From Candidatus Sulfopaludibacter sp. SbA3 (lineage in GTDB: Bacteria; Acidobacteriota; Terriglobia; Bryobacterales; Bryobacteraceae): a DNA stretch of 64,000 nt. The stretch spans positions 1 through 64,000 of the forward strand of contig CAMAVI010000006.1 in NCBI GenBank assembly GCA_945861625.1. Reading direction: 5' to 3'. This document shows positions 31,748-39,078 of this stretch, piece after piece (positions within the stretch are counted from its first letter, which is position 1; each line of letters begins with the position of its first letter). The position numbers and the translations under genes were made by a program. Under the pieces are notes generated by a model that saw only the letters and a list, made by a program, of their open reading frames with translations, was not told where the DNA came from and searched no databases.

Positions 31748-33022
31748 CTATTGTATTCTTTGACCGCGGATCCAAGCGAGAGCGGCATCCAGTACCGCAT
31801 CCTGGCCGGCCAACAAAGTTTCCCGTGTCAACTTAACTTCGACATCCGGAGTCACACCTTTAGCTTCTAAGGTTTCACCGCTTACGGAAACATAGTTGGC
31901 GACGGCGTACTGGAACCCGTCGCCATTGGGAAGACGCGTGAAGATGGAAGGCAATGCGGCCCCGGCGCTGCGGGTTCCGAAGACGCGCGCACGGCCCAGA
32001 TCCCGTAGGCCGCCGGCGAAAATTTCAGCGGTTGAAGCCGAGGAGCCGTCCACCAAAATCGCCAGGGGGCCGTTGTATGCCCCCGCGCGCGGATTGATGA
32101 AGAAGTTCAGCGTCGCGTTGCGCATGGTCATGGTGCCCAGCCGTTGGCCGGGCTTATCGACGAACCATCCCGCCATGCCCATGGCCATGGCGCCGATGCC
32201 GCCCACATTGCCGCGCAGATCGATGACGATGCCGCCGCAATGCGCGCACGCTTCCACGGCTTCGCCGAACGACTGCATGACGCGGACCAGATCGAGAAAG
32301 AAATTGAAACGGATATAGCCCGTTTCTCCCAGTTTTTTCGATTCCAACCAAACGTGTTGTGGAGGCAGGTTGCCGAAGCCGGCGAGCTCGCCACGGGGCG
32401 GCTCCAGTTTGAGCTCTCGCGTTTGAGGTTGGTCCGAGCCGTCGGCAAAGGTAATGCGGCGGGCTGCTCCCACCGGGCCGCTGAATCTGGCGGCGAGGGC
32501 GCGTTCCAATTGCAATTCATGAATGGCGGGGTCTTTTTGCAATGCCGCCACCAGGGCCCTGAGATCGGTTCCTTCGACGTTGAGCACTTGCCAGCCCAAC
32601 GGGACAGCGGAGCCTCCCGTGACGAGAACACGGCCGTCCACTACGCGGACTTCGAATCCTGGCCAACCGTCGCCGCCCGTAGCGGCGGCCAGGTCCTGAT
32701 AGACGGGAGCCGGGAAGATGGCGAAGTGGGTCTGCTTCAGCCGCCCCAGCATTTCGCGGAGGATTTCGCGGGCCGCTTCGCCGGTCGCCGCTTGCTCCAC
32801 GCGCGGGCGGAACTCGGCGCCGATGGCCTGCCAGTCCAAGCCTCCCGGATTCTTGTCCCAATGCTGGTCGCGAATGGTGGTCCAGACGAACTCGAAAGAG
32901 GCCAAGTTGGCTTGCTTCTGTTCGGGAGGGGCCTGGGCCGCGGCCGGAAGAACCAGCACTCCGCACAGCAGCGTAACGGAAACGGCAGCCACTGTACTGA
33001 CTCTTGACAGGAAGGAGCTCAC
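31748..33022 (-). CDS. Exported S41-family (C-terminal processing/tricorn-core-like) serine peptidase
   Basis: A 424-aa protein from a GTG start with signal peptide SRVSTVAAVSVTLLCGVLVLPAAAQ. It has a helical N-terminal S41 region (DWQAIGAEFRPRVEQAAT), a PDZ-like middle (GWPGFEVRVVDGRVLVTGG), and the catalytic domain. In the latter, the nucleophile Ser lies in ILVDGSSASTAEIFAGGLRD, after CGGIVIDLRGNVGG, and FGTRSAGAA lies in the S41 C-terminal block. The usual catalytic Lys spacing is not obvious (RSAG in place of GKG), so it may use tricorn-type catalysis. It is cotranscribed with the LolA-like gene. Confidence 0.82.
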   Translation of the reverse strand: MSSFLSRVSTVAAVSVTLLCGVLVLPAAAQAPPEQKQANLASFEFVWTTIRDQHWDKNPGGLDWQAIGAEFRPRVEQAATGEAAREILREMLGRLKQTHFAIFPAPVYQDLAAATGGDGWPGFEVRVVDGRVLVTGGSAVPLGWQVLNVEGTDLRALVAALQKDPAIHELQLERALAARFSGPVGAARRITFADGSDQPQTRELKLEPPRGELAGFGNLPPQHVWLESKKLGETGYIRFNFFLDLVRVMQSFGEAVEACAHCGGIVIDLRGNVGGIGAMAMGMAGWFVDKPGQRLGTMTMRNATLNFFINPRAGAYNGPLAILVDGSSASTAEIFAGGLRDLGRARVFGTRSAGAALPSIFTRLPNGDGFQYAVANYVSVSGETLEAKGVTPDVEVKLTRETLLAGQDAVLDAALAWIRGQRIQ

Positions 33023-33090
33023 TATTCTAATGTAACGATTCGACTTGCTCGCGTGGTAGTCAGGCTGATCCAGGTAGATACTCTAGGCAT

Positions 33091-33534
33091 ATGGCAGATC
33101 AAGAGGGTAGGGCTGTGCACACCCAGGAACAAGTACTGGAGTCCGACCTAGGCAGCGTGGATAGCGCGGAAGAAGCGGTCCTGAAAGAAGCCGGGTACTT
33201 GGGTTTCGATGAGGATGATCTGCATAGGATCGGGATGGCGCTGCGGGAATGCCTGGTGAACGCCGTGGTGCATGGGAACCGCTATAACCGCCGGAAGAAG
33301 GTTTACTTGAAAGTGGTCCGCACTCCGGATTGCCTGTCGATTACGATTGGCGATGAAGGCGATGGGTTTGATCCGGGCGCCGTGCCCGATCCGCTGGAAG
33401 GTGATAATTTGCTCCGGGGTTCCGGGCGGGGCGTAATGCTCATGCAGGCGTTCATGGATGAGTTTCAGGTTTCCCAACGGTCACCGCAAGGTACCGAAGT
33501 GCGAATGGTGAAGTGCAAGGCAAGAGCGGAATAA
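33091..33534 (+). CDS. RsbW-like anti-sigma serine kinase (HATPase_c_2)
   Basis: A 147-aa single-domain GHKL ATPase. It has the N box MALRECLVNAVVHGNRYNRRK at about residues 49-70, the D/G1 box IGDEGDGFDPGAVPDP, and the G2 box RGSGRGVMLMQAFMDEF. This is the RsbW/SpoIIAB layout without transmembrane or sensor parts. It should bind or phosphorylate the STAS protein encoded 56 bp downstream. A target sigma factor is not adjacent; the FliA/WhiG-type sigma at 37636 is the nearest in this window. Confidence 0.88.
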   Translation: MADQEGRAVHTQEQVLESDLGSVDSAEEAVLKEAGYLGFDEDDLHRIGMALRECLVNAVVHGNRYNRRKKVYLKVVRTPDCLSITIGDEGDGFDPGAVPDPLEGDNLLRGSGRGVMLMQAFMDEFQVSQRSPQGTEVRMVKCKARAE

Positions 33535-33590
33535 ATAGAAGTTGGGCGTAGATAATCAGTAGTGAAGCCAAGAGTGAAGGAGGTGTTCCA

Positions 33591-33935
33591 GTGAGTGTAA
33601 AACTGACCAGCCGCCAGGTTGGAGATGTGACGGTTGTAGATGCTGCGGGGCGCATTACGTTGGGAGAAGGCGCCAGTTCGTTCCGGGACACGATTCGTGA
33701 TCTGGCGGCCAGCGGCCACAAGAAGTTGCTGCTGAACCTGGCCGAGATTTCTTATATCGATAGCTCGGGTATTGGGGAATTGGTATCCGCGTTCACCAGC
33801 GTGGCCAACCAGGGCGGCGTCGTGAAGCTGCTGAATCTGACCAAGCGGGTGCAGGACCTGTTGCAGATCACCAAGCTTTACACGGTGTTTGAGGTCCACA
33901 ACGACGAAGCGAAGGCAGTGCAAAGCTTCCAGTAA
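33591..33935 (+). CDS. STAS-domain anti-sigma factor antagonist (RsbV-like)
   Basis: A 114-aa protein with a GTG start 4 bp after the strong ribosome-binding site GAAGGAGGTG. STAS signature: LLLNLAEISYIDSSGIGELVSAFT, with Asp57-Ser58-Ser59 as the phosphorylation site of the SpoIIAA/RsbV family, and an N-terminal beta strand DVTVVDAAGRITLGEG. When dephosphorylated it would capture the RsbW-like kinase. It completes a two-gene partner-switch module followed by a LuxR-type regulator. Confidence 0.92.
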   Translation: MSVKLTSRQVGDVTVVDAAGRITLGEGASSFRDTIRDLAASGHKKLLLNLAEISYIDSSGIGELVSAFTSVANQGGVVKLLNLTKRVQDLLQITKLYTVFEVHNDEAKAVQSFQ

Positions 33936-33995
33936 GTTTGTCCGGAATCGGGCAAGGGCGTGCCTGGGCTCAACGGGAACCCCGTTTAGGGTTGA

Positions 33996-34030
33996 CTGTT
34001 TCAGGGTGAACCCCTGTTTCAGGGTGAACC
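33996..34030. repeat. Two tandem 17-bp repeats (18-bp period) in the leader of the LuxR-type gene
   Basis: CTGTTTCAGGGTGAACC occurs at 33996-34012 and 34014-34030. Degenerate neighbours (GTTTAGGGTTGAC upstream, GGGTTCAGG downstream) look like older copies, and GAACC-TTG-GGTTC makes a 5-bp hairpin. The 219-bp gap from 33936 to 34154 holds no gene. Confidence 0.7.
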
Positions 34031-34154
34031 TTGGGTTCAGGCTCCCCTGGCGTGGAATTCAAGAGAATTACTGTGGCGCCCGCTTACTTTAGTGTGAGGG
34101 GAAGGCAGTCTAGTAAAGCCCCTTTGGGCTGTCTGTGGCAGTCCCTGGAAGCCC

Positions 34155-34820
34155 ATGGTCCCGATTAGAGAAATTAAGACGTATTCCGTTCTGCTGGCTG
34201 ACGACCTGACGTTGGTCCGCGAAGGCTTGGCCGCGTTGTGCCAGGCGACTCCGCAGTACCGCGTGGTAGGGCAATGCTCGGAAGGCTCGGTCGCGCTGCG
34301 GATGATCGAAGAACAGCGGCCGGATATCGCCGTGCTGGATCTGGGTCTGTCAGATCTCTACACTCTTCAAATTGTCCGCAAAGTGCGCGAGGCGAATATC
34401 CCCACGCGCATGGTCGTCCTGTCAACGCGCAAAGACCGGAAGACGGTGGTGGAAGCCCTGCGCTGCGGGGTGAGCGGGTTCCTTTTGAAATCCGATCCGG
34501 CGGCCCAGTTGCTGGACGCTTTCGACCAGGTTCTGGACGGGGGAATTTATGTTTCGCCGGGGCTGGAGTTGAACAAAATTTTCGGTCCCGGCCCGAAGAC
34601 AGCCCCCGAAGACCCCTTGGACACCCTCAGTACGCGCGAACACCAGGTATTCACCTTGCTCGTCGATGGCGTCCGCGCCAAGGAAATCGCCGCCCGCCTC
34701 GAGCTAAGCCCGAAGACCGTGGACACATATCGGGCAAGCCTTATGCGCAAGCTGGACATCCATGACGTCGCCGGGCTGGTCAAGTTCGCCATTCAACGGG
34801 ATTTGATTTCCTTTCGCTAG
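34155..34820 (+). CDS. NarL/FixJ-type response regulator with LuxR HTH output
   Basis: A 221-aa protein. The receiver domain (about 10-130) has the acidic pair in LLADDLTLVREGL and phosphoacceptor Asp62 in DIAVLDLGLSD, and GFLLKSDP carries the conserved Lys. The LuxR helix-turn-helix (about 155-215) reads LDTLSTREHQVFTLLVDGVRAKEIAARLELSPKTVDTYRASLMRKL. No histidine kinase is next to it. It follows the RsbW/STAS pair after a repeat-containing leader, so a functional link to that module is plausible but unproven. Confidence 0.92.
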   Translation: MVPIREIKTYSVLLADDLTLVREGLAALCQATPQYRVVGQCSEGSVALRMIEEQRPDIAVLDLGLSDLYTLQIVRKVREANIPTRMVVLSTRKDRKTVVEALRCGVSGFLLKSDPAAQLLDAFDQVLDGGIYVSPGLELNKIFGPGPKTAPEDPLDTLSTREHQVFTLLVDGVRAKEIAARLELSPKTVDTYRASLMRKLDIHDVAGLVKFAIQRDLISFR

Positions 34821-34943
34821 CCGCCCGTAGCCGCCCGCTGTGCCGGAATTGCCCATCTGGCACGTCTGTGCTACTAATAGAATTTAGCCTCCCGCCCGCT
34901 CGGCCCCAACCCGAACAAGCGTGCTGAAAAGTGAGAGAAATCT

Positions 34944-35204
34944 ATGGCATACGTAATTGCGGAACCTTGTGTTGGCGTGAAGGACGCGGCCTGCGTGGAC
35001 GCCTGCCCGGTGGATTGCATTCACCCCAAGAAGGATTCCGAAAAATTCGCCGAGAACGAATTGATCTACATCGATCCGGTGGAGTGTATTGACTGCGGCG
35101 CCTGCGTCCCGGTGTGTCCGGTCTCGGCGATCTTCGCGATCGACGATCTGCCTGAAAAATGGGCGGAATACGCCCAGCGCAACGCGGCGTACTTCGGGAA
35201 GTAA
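34944..35204 (+). CDS. fdxA: 7Fe/8Fe-type ferredoxin (FdxA-like)
   Basis: An 86-aa dicluster ferredoxin. The first set is C9, C17, C21 and C25 (EPCVGVKDAACVDACPVDC), matching the FdxA type with a C-x7-C-x3-C 3Fe-4S arrangement. The second set is C48, C51, C54 and C58 (CIDCGACVPVC), a 4Fe-4S cluster. It starts MAYVIAEPC as FdxA proteins do. It carries electrons in the cytoplasm. Partner enzymes are not adjacent. Confidence 0.92.
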   Translation: MAYVIAEPCVGVKDAACVDACPVDCIHPKKDSEKFAENELIYIDPVECIDCGACVPVCPVSAIFAIDDLPEKWAEYAQRNAAYFGK

Positions 35205-35218
35205 CTCGCGCGCCTGCC

Positions 35219-35593
35219 TTACGGCCGGTACGTGGCCGACTGAATATCGGTCTCCCAGATTTTGACCTCGGTGACCTTGACGGGCACGGGTGTGTTTCCC
35301 AATCCCTCGATCATCTTCTGGCAGAAGTATTCGGCAATATTCTCGGCCGATGGGTTCACCACATCAAAAGGTGGAATCTCGTTCAGGAACTGGTGGTCTA
35401 TGCGGTCGATGATTTCGGTCATTAGGTTCTTGACGTCAATGAAATCAACCAGCAGGCCCGTGTCATCCAGGCGCTCGCCCTGGATCACCACCTGCACTTT
35501 CCAATTGTGCCCGTGGATATTCTCGCAGCGGCCCTTGTAATTGCGCAGCGCGTGCGCGGAAGCGAATCCCTGCTCGACAGCAACTTCAAACAT
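35219..35593 (-). CDS. queD: 6-carboxy-5,6,7,8-tetrahydropterin synthase (queuosine pathway)
   Basis: A 124-aa protein if it starts at the ATG at 35591-35593; the ORF track uses a TTG two codons earlier. Zinc ligands appear in SAHAL and in ENIHGHNWKVQV (HGHxW), and the catalytic Cys in GRCENIHGH. DHQFLNE and ETDIQSATYRP are family marks. It makes 6-carboxy-tetrahydropterin on the way to queuosine. No queC, queE or queF lies in the window. It overlaps the 3' end of the DinG-like gene, so the two are translationally linked. Confidence 0.92.
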   Translation of the reverse strand: MFEVAVEQGFASAHALRNYKGRCENIHGHNWKVQVVIQGERLDDTGLLVDFIDVKNLMTEIIDRIDHQFLNEIPPFDVVNPSAENIAEYFCQKMIEGLGNTPVPVKVTEVKIWETDIQSATYRP

Positions 35594-37526
35594 GCTCAAA
35601 AAACCTCTCTACATCTTCCCGTTTGGTGGTGAACGCATAATGGGGCAGGCTATCGAAAAAGATTTGCCCATATCGCGTTTTCGTAATGCGATTGTCCAAG
35701 AGCGCCAGCACGCCGCGGTCGGTGCGGCTGCGGATCAGCCGGCCGAAACCCTGTTTTAACGCGATAGCCGCCTGCGGCACCTGGTAGCTGGAAAAGGGTT
35801 CGCCGCCATCGTTGCGGATGGCCTCGATGCGCGCTTCCACCACTGGGTCACTGGGCACCGCGAACGGTAACTTATCAATAATAACGCAGCTCAATTGTTC
35901 GCCCGGCACGTCGACACCCTGCCAGAAGGAGGACGTCGCGAACAGCACTGCGTTGGGCGTCGCGCGGAACTCGTCGAGCAGGGCGCTGCGCGGGCCCGTG
36001 CCTTGCAGCAGCGTTTGGAAAGGAACTTCGAGCGAGACCTTATCGTAAACCAGGCGCATCTGTTGGTAGCTGGTGAACAGGCAGAAGGCCCGGCCGCGGC
36101 TGTGCATCAGAATTTCGATGATCTCGCGCGCGGCGGCGGAAGTGAATGCCTGATTGCGCGGATCGGGAAGGTCCTGCGGGACGTACAACAACGCCTGCTT
36201 CTGATAATCGAAATGGCTTTCGACGACAAGCGTGCGGGCGCTGCGCAAACCCAGGCGCTGCTTAGTGAAATCGAATTCTCCCGATACCGCGAGCGTTGCC
36301 GAGGTCAGCACGGCCGTGTCGATGGCGTCGAACAGCTTTTCGTCAAGCAAGGAAGACACGTCGATGGGCGTGGCTTGCAGGAACGTCCCGCGGCCGCGCT
36401 TCTCAATCCAGTAAACGTAGGCCTTGTCGTTCGATTCCATCCAGAATTGCAGGCGGCGCGCGATCTCACGAGCCCGGTTCACCAACGGAAGGGCTTCTTC
36501 CGGGGCGGCGCGCAACAACTCCAGTTGCAGAGCGACGATTTCGAGCGCGGCGAGAATATCCCGGTAAGCTTCTTCATGCTGCATGAGAAACGCCTCGTGC
36601 CCGCGGAAGCCGCTGCGTCCGTCGGAGGCTCCGAATAAGGTGAAGAAGTGCGCCGAACGCTCGCCGAGGATCGTCAGAATGCGGTCGAGTTCTTTCGATC
36701 CGAAATTCTTGCGATGCGCGAGCGACGCCACGTCGCGCGTGAGTTCCTCGAACTGATAGGTGGAAACGCTGGTGCCGAAGTACTGCCCGGCAACGTCTTC
36801 GATATCGTGCGCTTCGTCGAAAATCACCGCGCCGTAATCCGGGATGATGCCGGCGCCCTCGCTGCCCACCGGACCGCCTTTCACCGCCAGGTCCGCGAAG
36901 AACAGGTGGTGATTGACGATGATGATGTCGCTTTCCTGCGCCTTCTGGTGCATGGCCGTGATGAAGCAACGTTCAAACTGTTGGCACTTCTGGCCGGAGC
37001 AGAGCTCGCTGCGGGCGTCGATCTTGGCCCACGCGGTGCTGGATTCCGGCAGTGTCTTGATCTCGGAACGGTCACCGGTCTCGGTCGTCTTTTCCCACTC
37101 GCGGATGACCCGGAAGTCGGCGATTTCCTCCAGGCCGTCGAGAATCGGTTCCTTTTCCGCGTCGTAAATTTTTTGGCGGCAGGCGTAGTTGCCGCGGCCT
37201 TTCATGTAACAGGCGCGCAACGGGCCCAGGTGTTTCTCCAGGAACGGAATGTCCTTAAAGAAAAGTTGTTCCTGCAGGTTCTTGGTGCCTGTCGAGACCA
37301 CCACGCGTTTGCCGGAGAGAATTGCGGGCACCAGATAGGCGAGCGTCTTGCCGGTTCCGGTTCCGGCCTCCACAATGAGATGCTTCTTTTCGGCGATGGC
37401 GGACTCAGCCGCTTCCGCCATGGCCAGTTGCCCTTCACGGAACTCGTAGTTGGCGTGCCACTCGGAAAGCAGTCCCTTGCGGCCAAAAAACTGGCGGGCG
37501 GTGAGTGGTTTGATTGCGGGAGGCAC
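35586..37526 (-). CDS. DinG/XPD-family Fe-S DNA helicase
   Basis: A 646-aa superfamily 2 helicase from a GTG start (37524-37526). Walker A is EAGTGTGKTLAYLVP at residue 54, and the DEAH box is IFDEAHDIED. The Fe-S cluster cysteines are visible as GNYAC and then CSGQKCQQFERC with C-x4-C-x5-C spacing, as in DinG. Later motifs include SATLAVSGEFDFTKQRLGL, LFTSYQQMRLVY, ATSSFWQGVDVPGEQLSCVIIDKLPFAVPSDP and QGFGRLIRSRTDRGV. It unwinds DNA with 5' to 3' polarity in the family. It precedes queD. Confidence 0.93.
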   Translation of the reverse strand: MPPAIKPLTARQFFGRKGLLSEWHANYEFREGQLAMAEAAESAIAEKKHLIVEAGTGTGKTLAYLVPAILSGKRVVVSTGTKNLQEQLFFKDIPFLEKHLGPLRACYMKGRGNYACRQKIYDAEKEPILDGLEEIADFRVIREWEKTTETGDRSEIKTLPESSTAWAKIDARSELCSGQKCQQFERCFITAMHQKAQESDIIIVNHHLFFADLAVKGGPVGSEGAGIIPDYGAVIFDEAHDIEDVAGQYFGTSVSTYQFEELTRDVASLAHRKNFGSKELDRILTILGERSAHFFTLFGASDGRSGFRGHEAFLMQHEEAYRDILAALEIVALQLELLRAAPEEALPLVNRAREIARRLQFWMESNDKAYVYWIEKRGRGTFLQATPIDVSSLLDEKLFDAIDTAVLTSATLAVSGEFDFTKQRLGLRSARTLVVESHFDYQKQALLYVPQDLPDPRNQAFTSAAAREIIEILMHSRGRAFCLFTSYQQMRLVYDKVSLEVPFQTLLQGTGPRSALLDEFRATPNAVLFATSSFWQGVDVPGEQLSCVIIDKLPFAVPSDPVVEARIEAIRNDGGEPFSSYQVPQAAIALKQGFGRLIRSRTDRGVLALLDNRITKTRYGQIFFDSLPHYAFTTKREDVERFFEHV

Positions 37527-37595
37527 CTACTCGACAATTTTAGCAGCCGAGCGTTCCGCAGCCGGGTGTCTAAGAATTGTGCCGGGCAGATCTAT

Positions 37596-37652
37596 GTTTA
37601 GAACGCCTGGCTGGGTTTAGAACGCCTGGCTGGGTTTAGAACGCCTGGCTGG
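37596..37652. repeat. Three perfect tandem 19-bp repeats spanning the sigma-factor stop codon
   Basis: GTTTAGAACGCCTGGCTGG is repeated three times without a mismatch (37596-37614, 37615-37633, 37634-37652). The copy at 37634-37652 holds the last codons and stop of the sigma gene on the minus strand (SQAF, TAA). The next two repeat this gene end downstream. The unit is not a multiple of 3. Confidence 0.97.
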
Positions 37653-38532
37653 AAGTGATGCCGGTGGATTCGAGCGCCACCTGCATCTTTTCGAGCGCGG
37701 CCTTGTGAATCTGGGATACGCGGCTTTCGTTGATGCCCAGGATGCCGCCGATTTCCTTCATGGTCATTTCTTTGGTGTAGTAGAGTGTAACGACCTTTTG
37801 GTAGCGCTCCGGCAGAACTTTCATCGCATCGCCCAACACGCTGCGCAGTTGCTCGTGAGCGCAGATGGAATCGGGGTGGGTTTCCGGACCGGTCGGAAAA
37901 TCCGGCGCCGGCAGATCTTCGTTTTCGTTGGCGCGTGTGGATGCCGATACAAGCCCTACATTGCGCAGGTCCAGCATCATGCTGCGCCAGCGTTCTTCGT
38001 CCAGGCCCAGCTTCTGAGCTACTTCGGCTTCCGTCGGGTTGCGTTGCAGCGTGGCAGCCAGCTCGCGCGTGGCGGCTTCCACTTGCTTATGGCGGCGGCG
38101 CATGTCGCGCGAAGCCCAGTCGAGTTGGCGAAGGCTATCGAGAATCGCGCCCTTGATGCGGTGCTTGGCGTAGCTTGAGAACGCCACTTGCTTTTCGGGA
38201 TTGAACTTGCTCGCGGCGTCGAACAGGCCCAGAACGCCGGCGTGTACCAGGTCGTCCAGATCGACGTGCACTGGCAGATTCTCGTGTACGCGGATGGCAA
38301 TCGCCTTGACCAAGGGAAGGTGCTCCAGCACCACCTGATCGCGCCGCGCGAGACTTTCCGCCTCTGCTTTGGCCGCTTTCTGCTTGGCGCTCCGCTGGGT
38401 GGAACTTCGTAGCGTAGCACTGACACCCATTGGTTTTACTGGCACCGCAGCGGCGGCCGTCCGGCGGCGAAGCGCGGGCGACGCGACAGGAGTGTGGGCG
38501 AGAGCAACGGCGGTGGCGGACTTGGTTTTCAT
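37636..38532 (-). CDS. Sigma-70 family factor of the FliA/WhiG/SigF type with a long basic N-terminus
   Basis: A 298-aa protein. Residues 1-66 form a basic, Ala-rich, unstructured extension absent from classic FliA. Region 2 is HLPLVKAIAIRVHENLPVHVDLDDLVHAGVLGLFDAASKFNPEKQVAFSSYAKHRIKGAILDSLRQLDWASRDMRRRHKQVE, characteristic of the sigma-28/FliA family. Region 3 and region 4 (LPERYQKVVTLYYTKEMTMKEIGGILGINESRVSQIHKAALEKMQ) follow. Flagellar genes are absent here, so it may control stress or development, with the RsbW/STAS module a candidate regulator (inference). GGAGG lies about 10 bp before the ATG. The gene ends in a triplicated 19-bp repeat. Confidence 0.9.
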   Translation of the reverse strand: MKTKSATAVALAHTPVASPALRRRTAAAAVPVKPMGVSATLRSSTQRSAKQKAAKAEAESLARRDQVVLEHLPLVKAIAIRVHENLPVHVDLDDLVHAGVLGLFDAASKFNPEKQVAFSSYAKHRIKGAILDSLRQLDWASRDMRRRHKQVEAATRELAATLQRNPTEAEVAQKLGLDEERWRSMMLDLRNVGLVSASTRANENEDLPAPDFPTGPETHPDSICAHEQLRSVLGDAMKVLPERYQKVVTLYYTKEMTMKEIGGILGINESRVSQIHKAALEKMQVALESTGITSSQAF

Positions 38533-38906
38533 AATCGTGTTTCCTCCGATGCCAGAGAAAATGCACGCCTTAGACCGTTCGTCCTAAAGCCCCGGAAAAA
38601 CATGCGAAGCGGGAAGCTGTAATAGCCATTAAGTCCAACGGAATGAATAATAAAGCGTATAGGGTTTGGGCCGGATTCGGCGGGTCCGCCGTGGGCTTGC
38701 CAGCCCTTGGTTCCTGTTCCCGTTCCATTTTGGGACCACATTTTCATGGAAGCTTTCCAAACCGGAACACGGACTCCGATTTGGGATCGGAATCGACAAC
38801 AAAATTCTCCGGTAAGTAGCAGCTTAATGGGTGAGCTAAGGGTAAGTACCTCGAAGAAACCCCTTAGATGAGTCCTAAAATAATCCCAAATTGTATATGC
38901 CGCACC
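38533..38906 (-). promoter_or_regulatory. Hairpin-rich non-coding region upstream of the sigma gene
   Basis: This 374-bp gap has no convincing gene; the 72-aa ORF at 38529-38747 looks spurious. It carries four perfect hairpins: GGCGG-GT-CCGCC (38679-38690), GGGCT-TGCC-AGCCC (38693-38706), TCCGAT-TTGGG-ATCGGA (38775-38791) and CTAAGGG/CCCTTAG (38836-38842 with 38861-38867). GGTAAGTA occurs twice (near 38811 and 38841). It probably contains the sigma gene's promoter and leader and the end of the TonB operon transcript. Confidence 0.5.
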
Positions 38907-39065
38907 TTAGTCGATGCGGTCTTTGAGCACAACCAGGTATGTTTTCAACGCGAAGCCGCCCAGGAAGATCCAGGTGGCAATGCGGATGGCGCCATCCAAG
39001 GTGAATGCCGCTACAATTGCCAAGGCTGCATAGGTCAGCATTGCGTATTTGAAACGACGTTTCAT
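38907..39065 (-). CDS. Small single-span membrane protein
   Basis: A 52-aa protein from the ATG at 39063-39065 (MKRRFKYAMLTYAALAIVAAFTLDGAIRIATWIFLGGFALKTYLVVLKDRID). It has two hydrophobic stretches (about 9-22 and 29-45) and basic ends. The ORF track gives a longer start (95 aa), but the extension is antisense-like and overlaps the TonB coding end. It lies 13 bp after the TonB-like stop and so is probably last in that operon. No family is recognised. Confidence 0.6.
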   Translation of the reverse strand: MKRRFKYAMLTYAALAIVAAFTLDGAIRIATWIFLGGFALKTYLVVLKDRID

Positions 39066-39078
39066 TTTGGGATCTGGG

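Noticed and set aside
36648-37601. 317-aa plus-strand ORF opposite the DinG-type helicase
   Set aside because: The helicase frame carries all motifs. The opposite frame has none and extends beyond the gene only by chance.
37596-37652. CRISPR-like array
   Set aside because: The 19-bp units are directly joined without spacers and contain the end of a coding gene. No cas genes are present.
38529-38747. 72-aa minus-strand ORF in the sigma leader
   Set aside because: No ribosome-binding site or domain is seen, and it ends inside the sigma gene start. Structure in this region is better explained as RNA or DNA signals.
38533-38906. Cyclic-di-GMP (GEMM) riboswitch upstream of the sigma gene
   Set aside because: I looked for the conserved core elements on both strands and found only unrelated hairpins.
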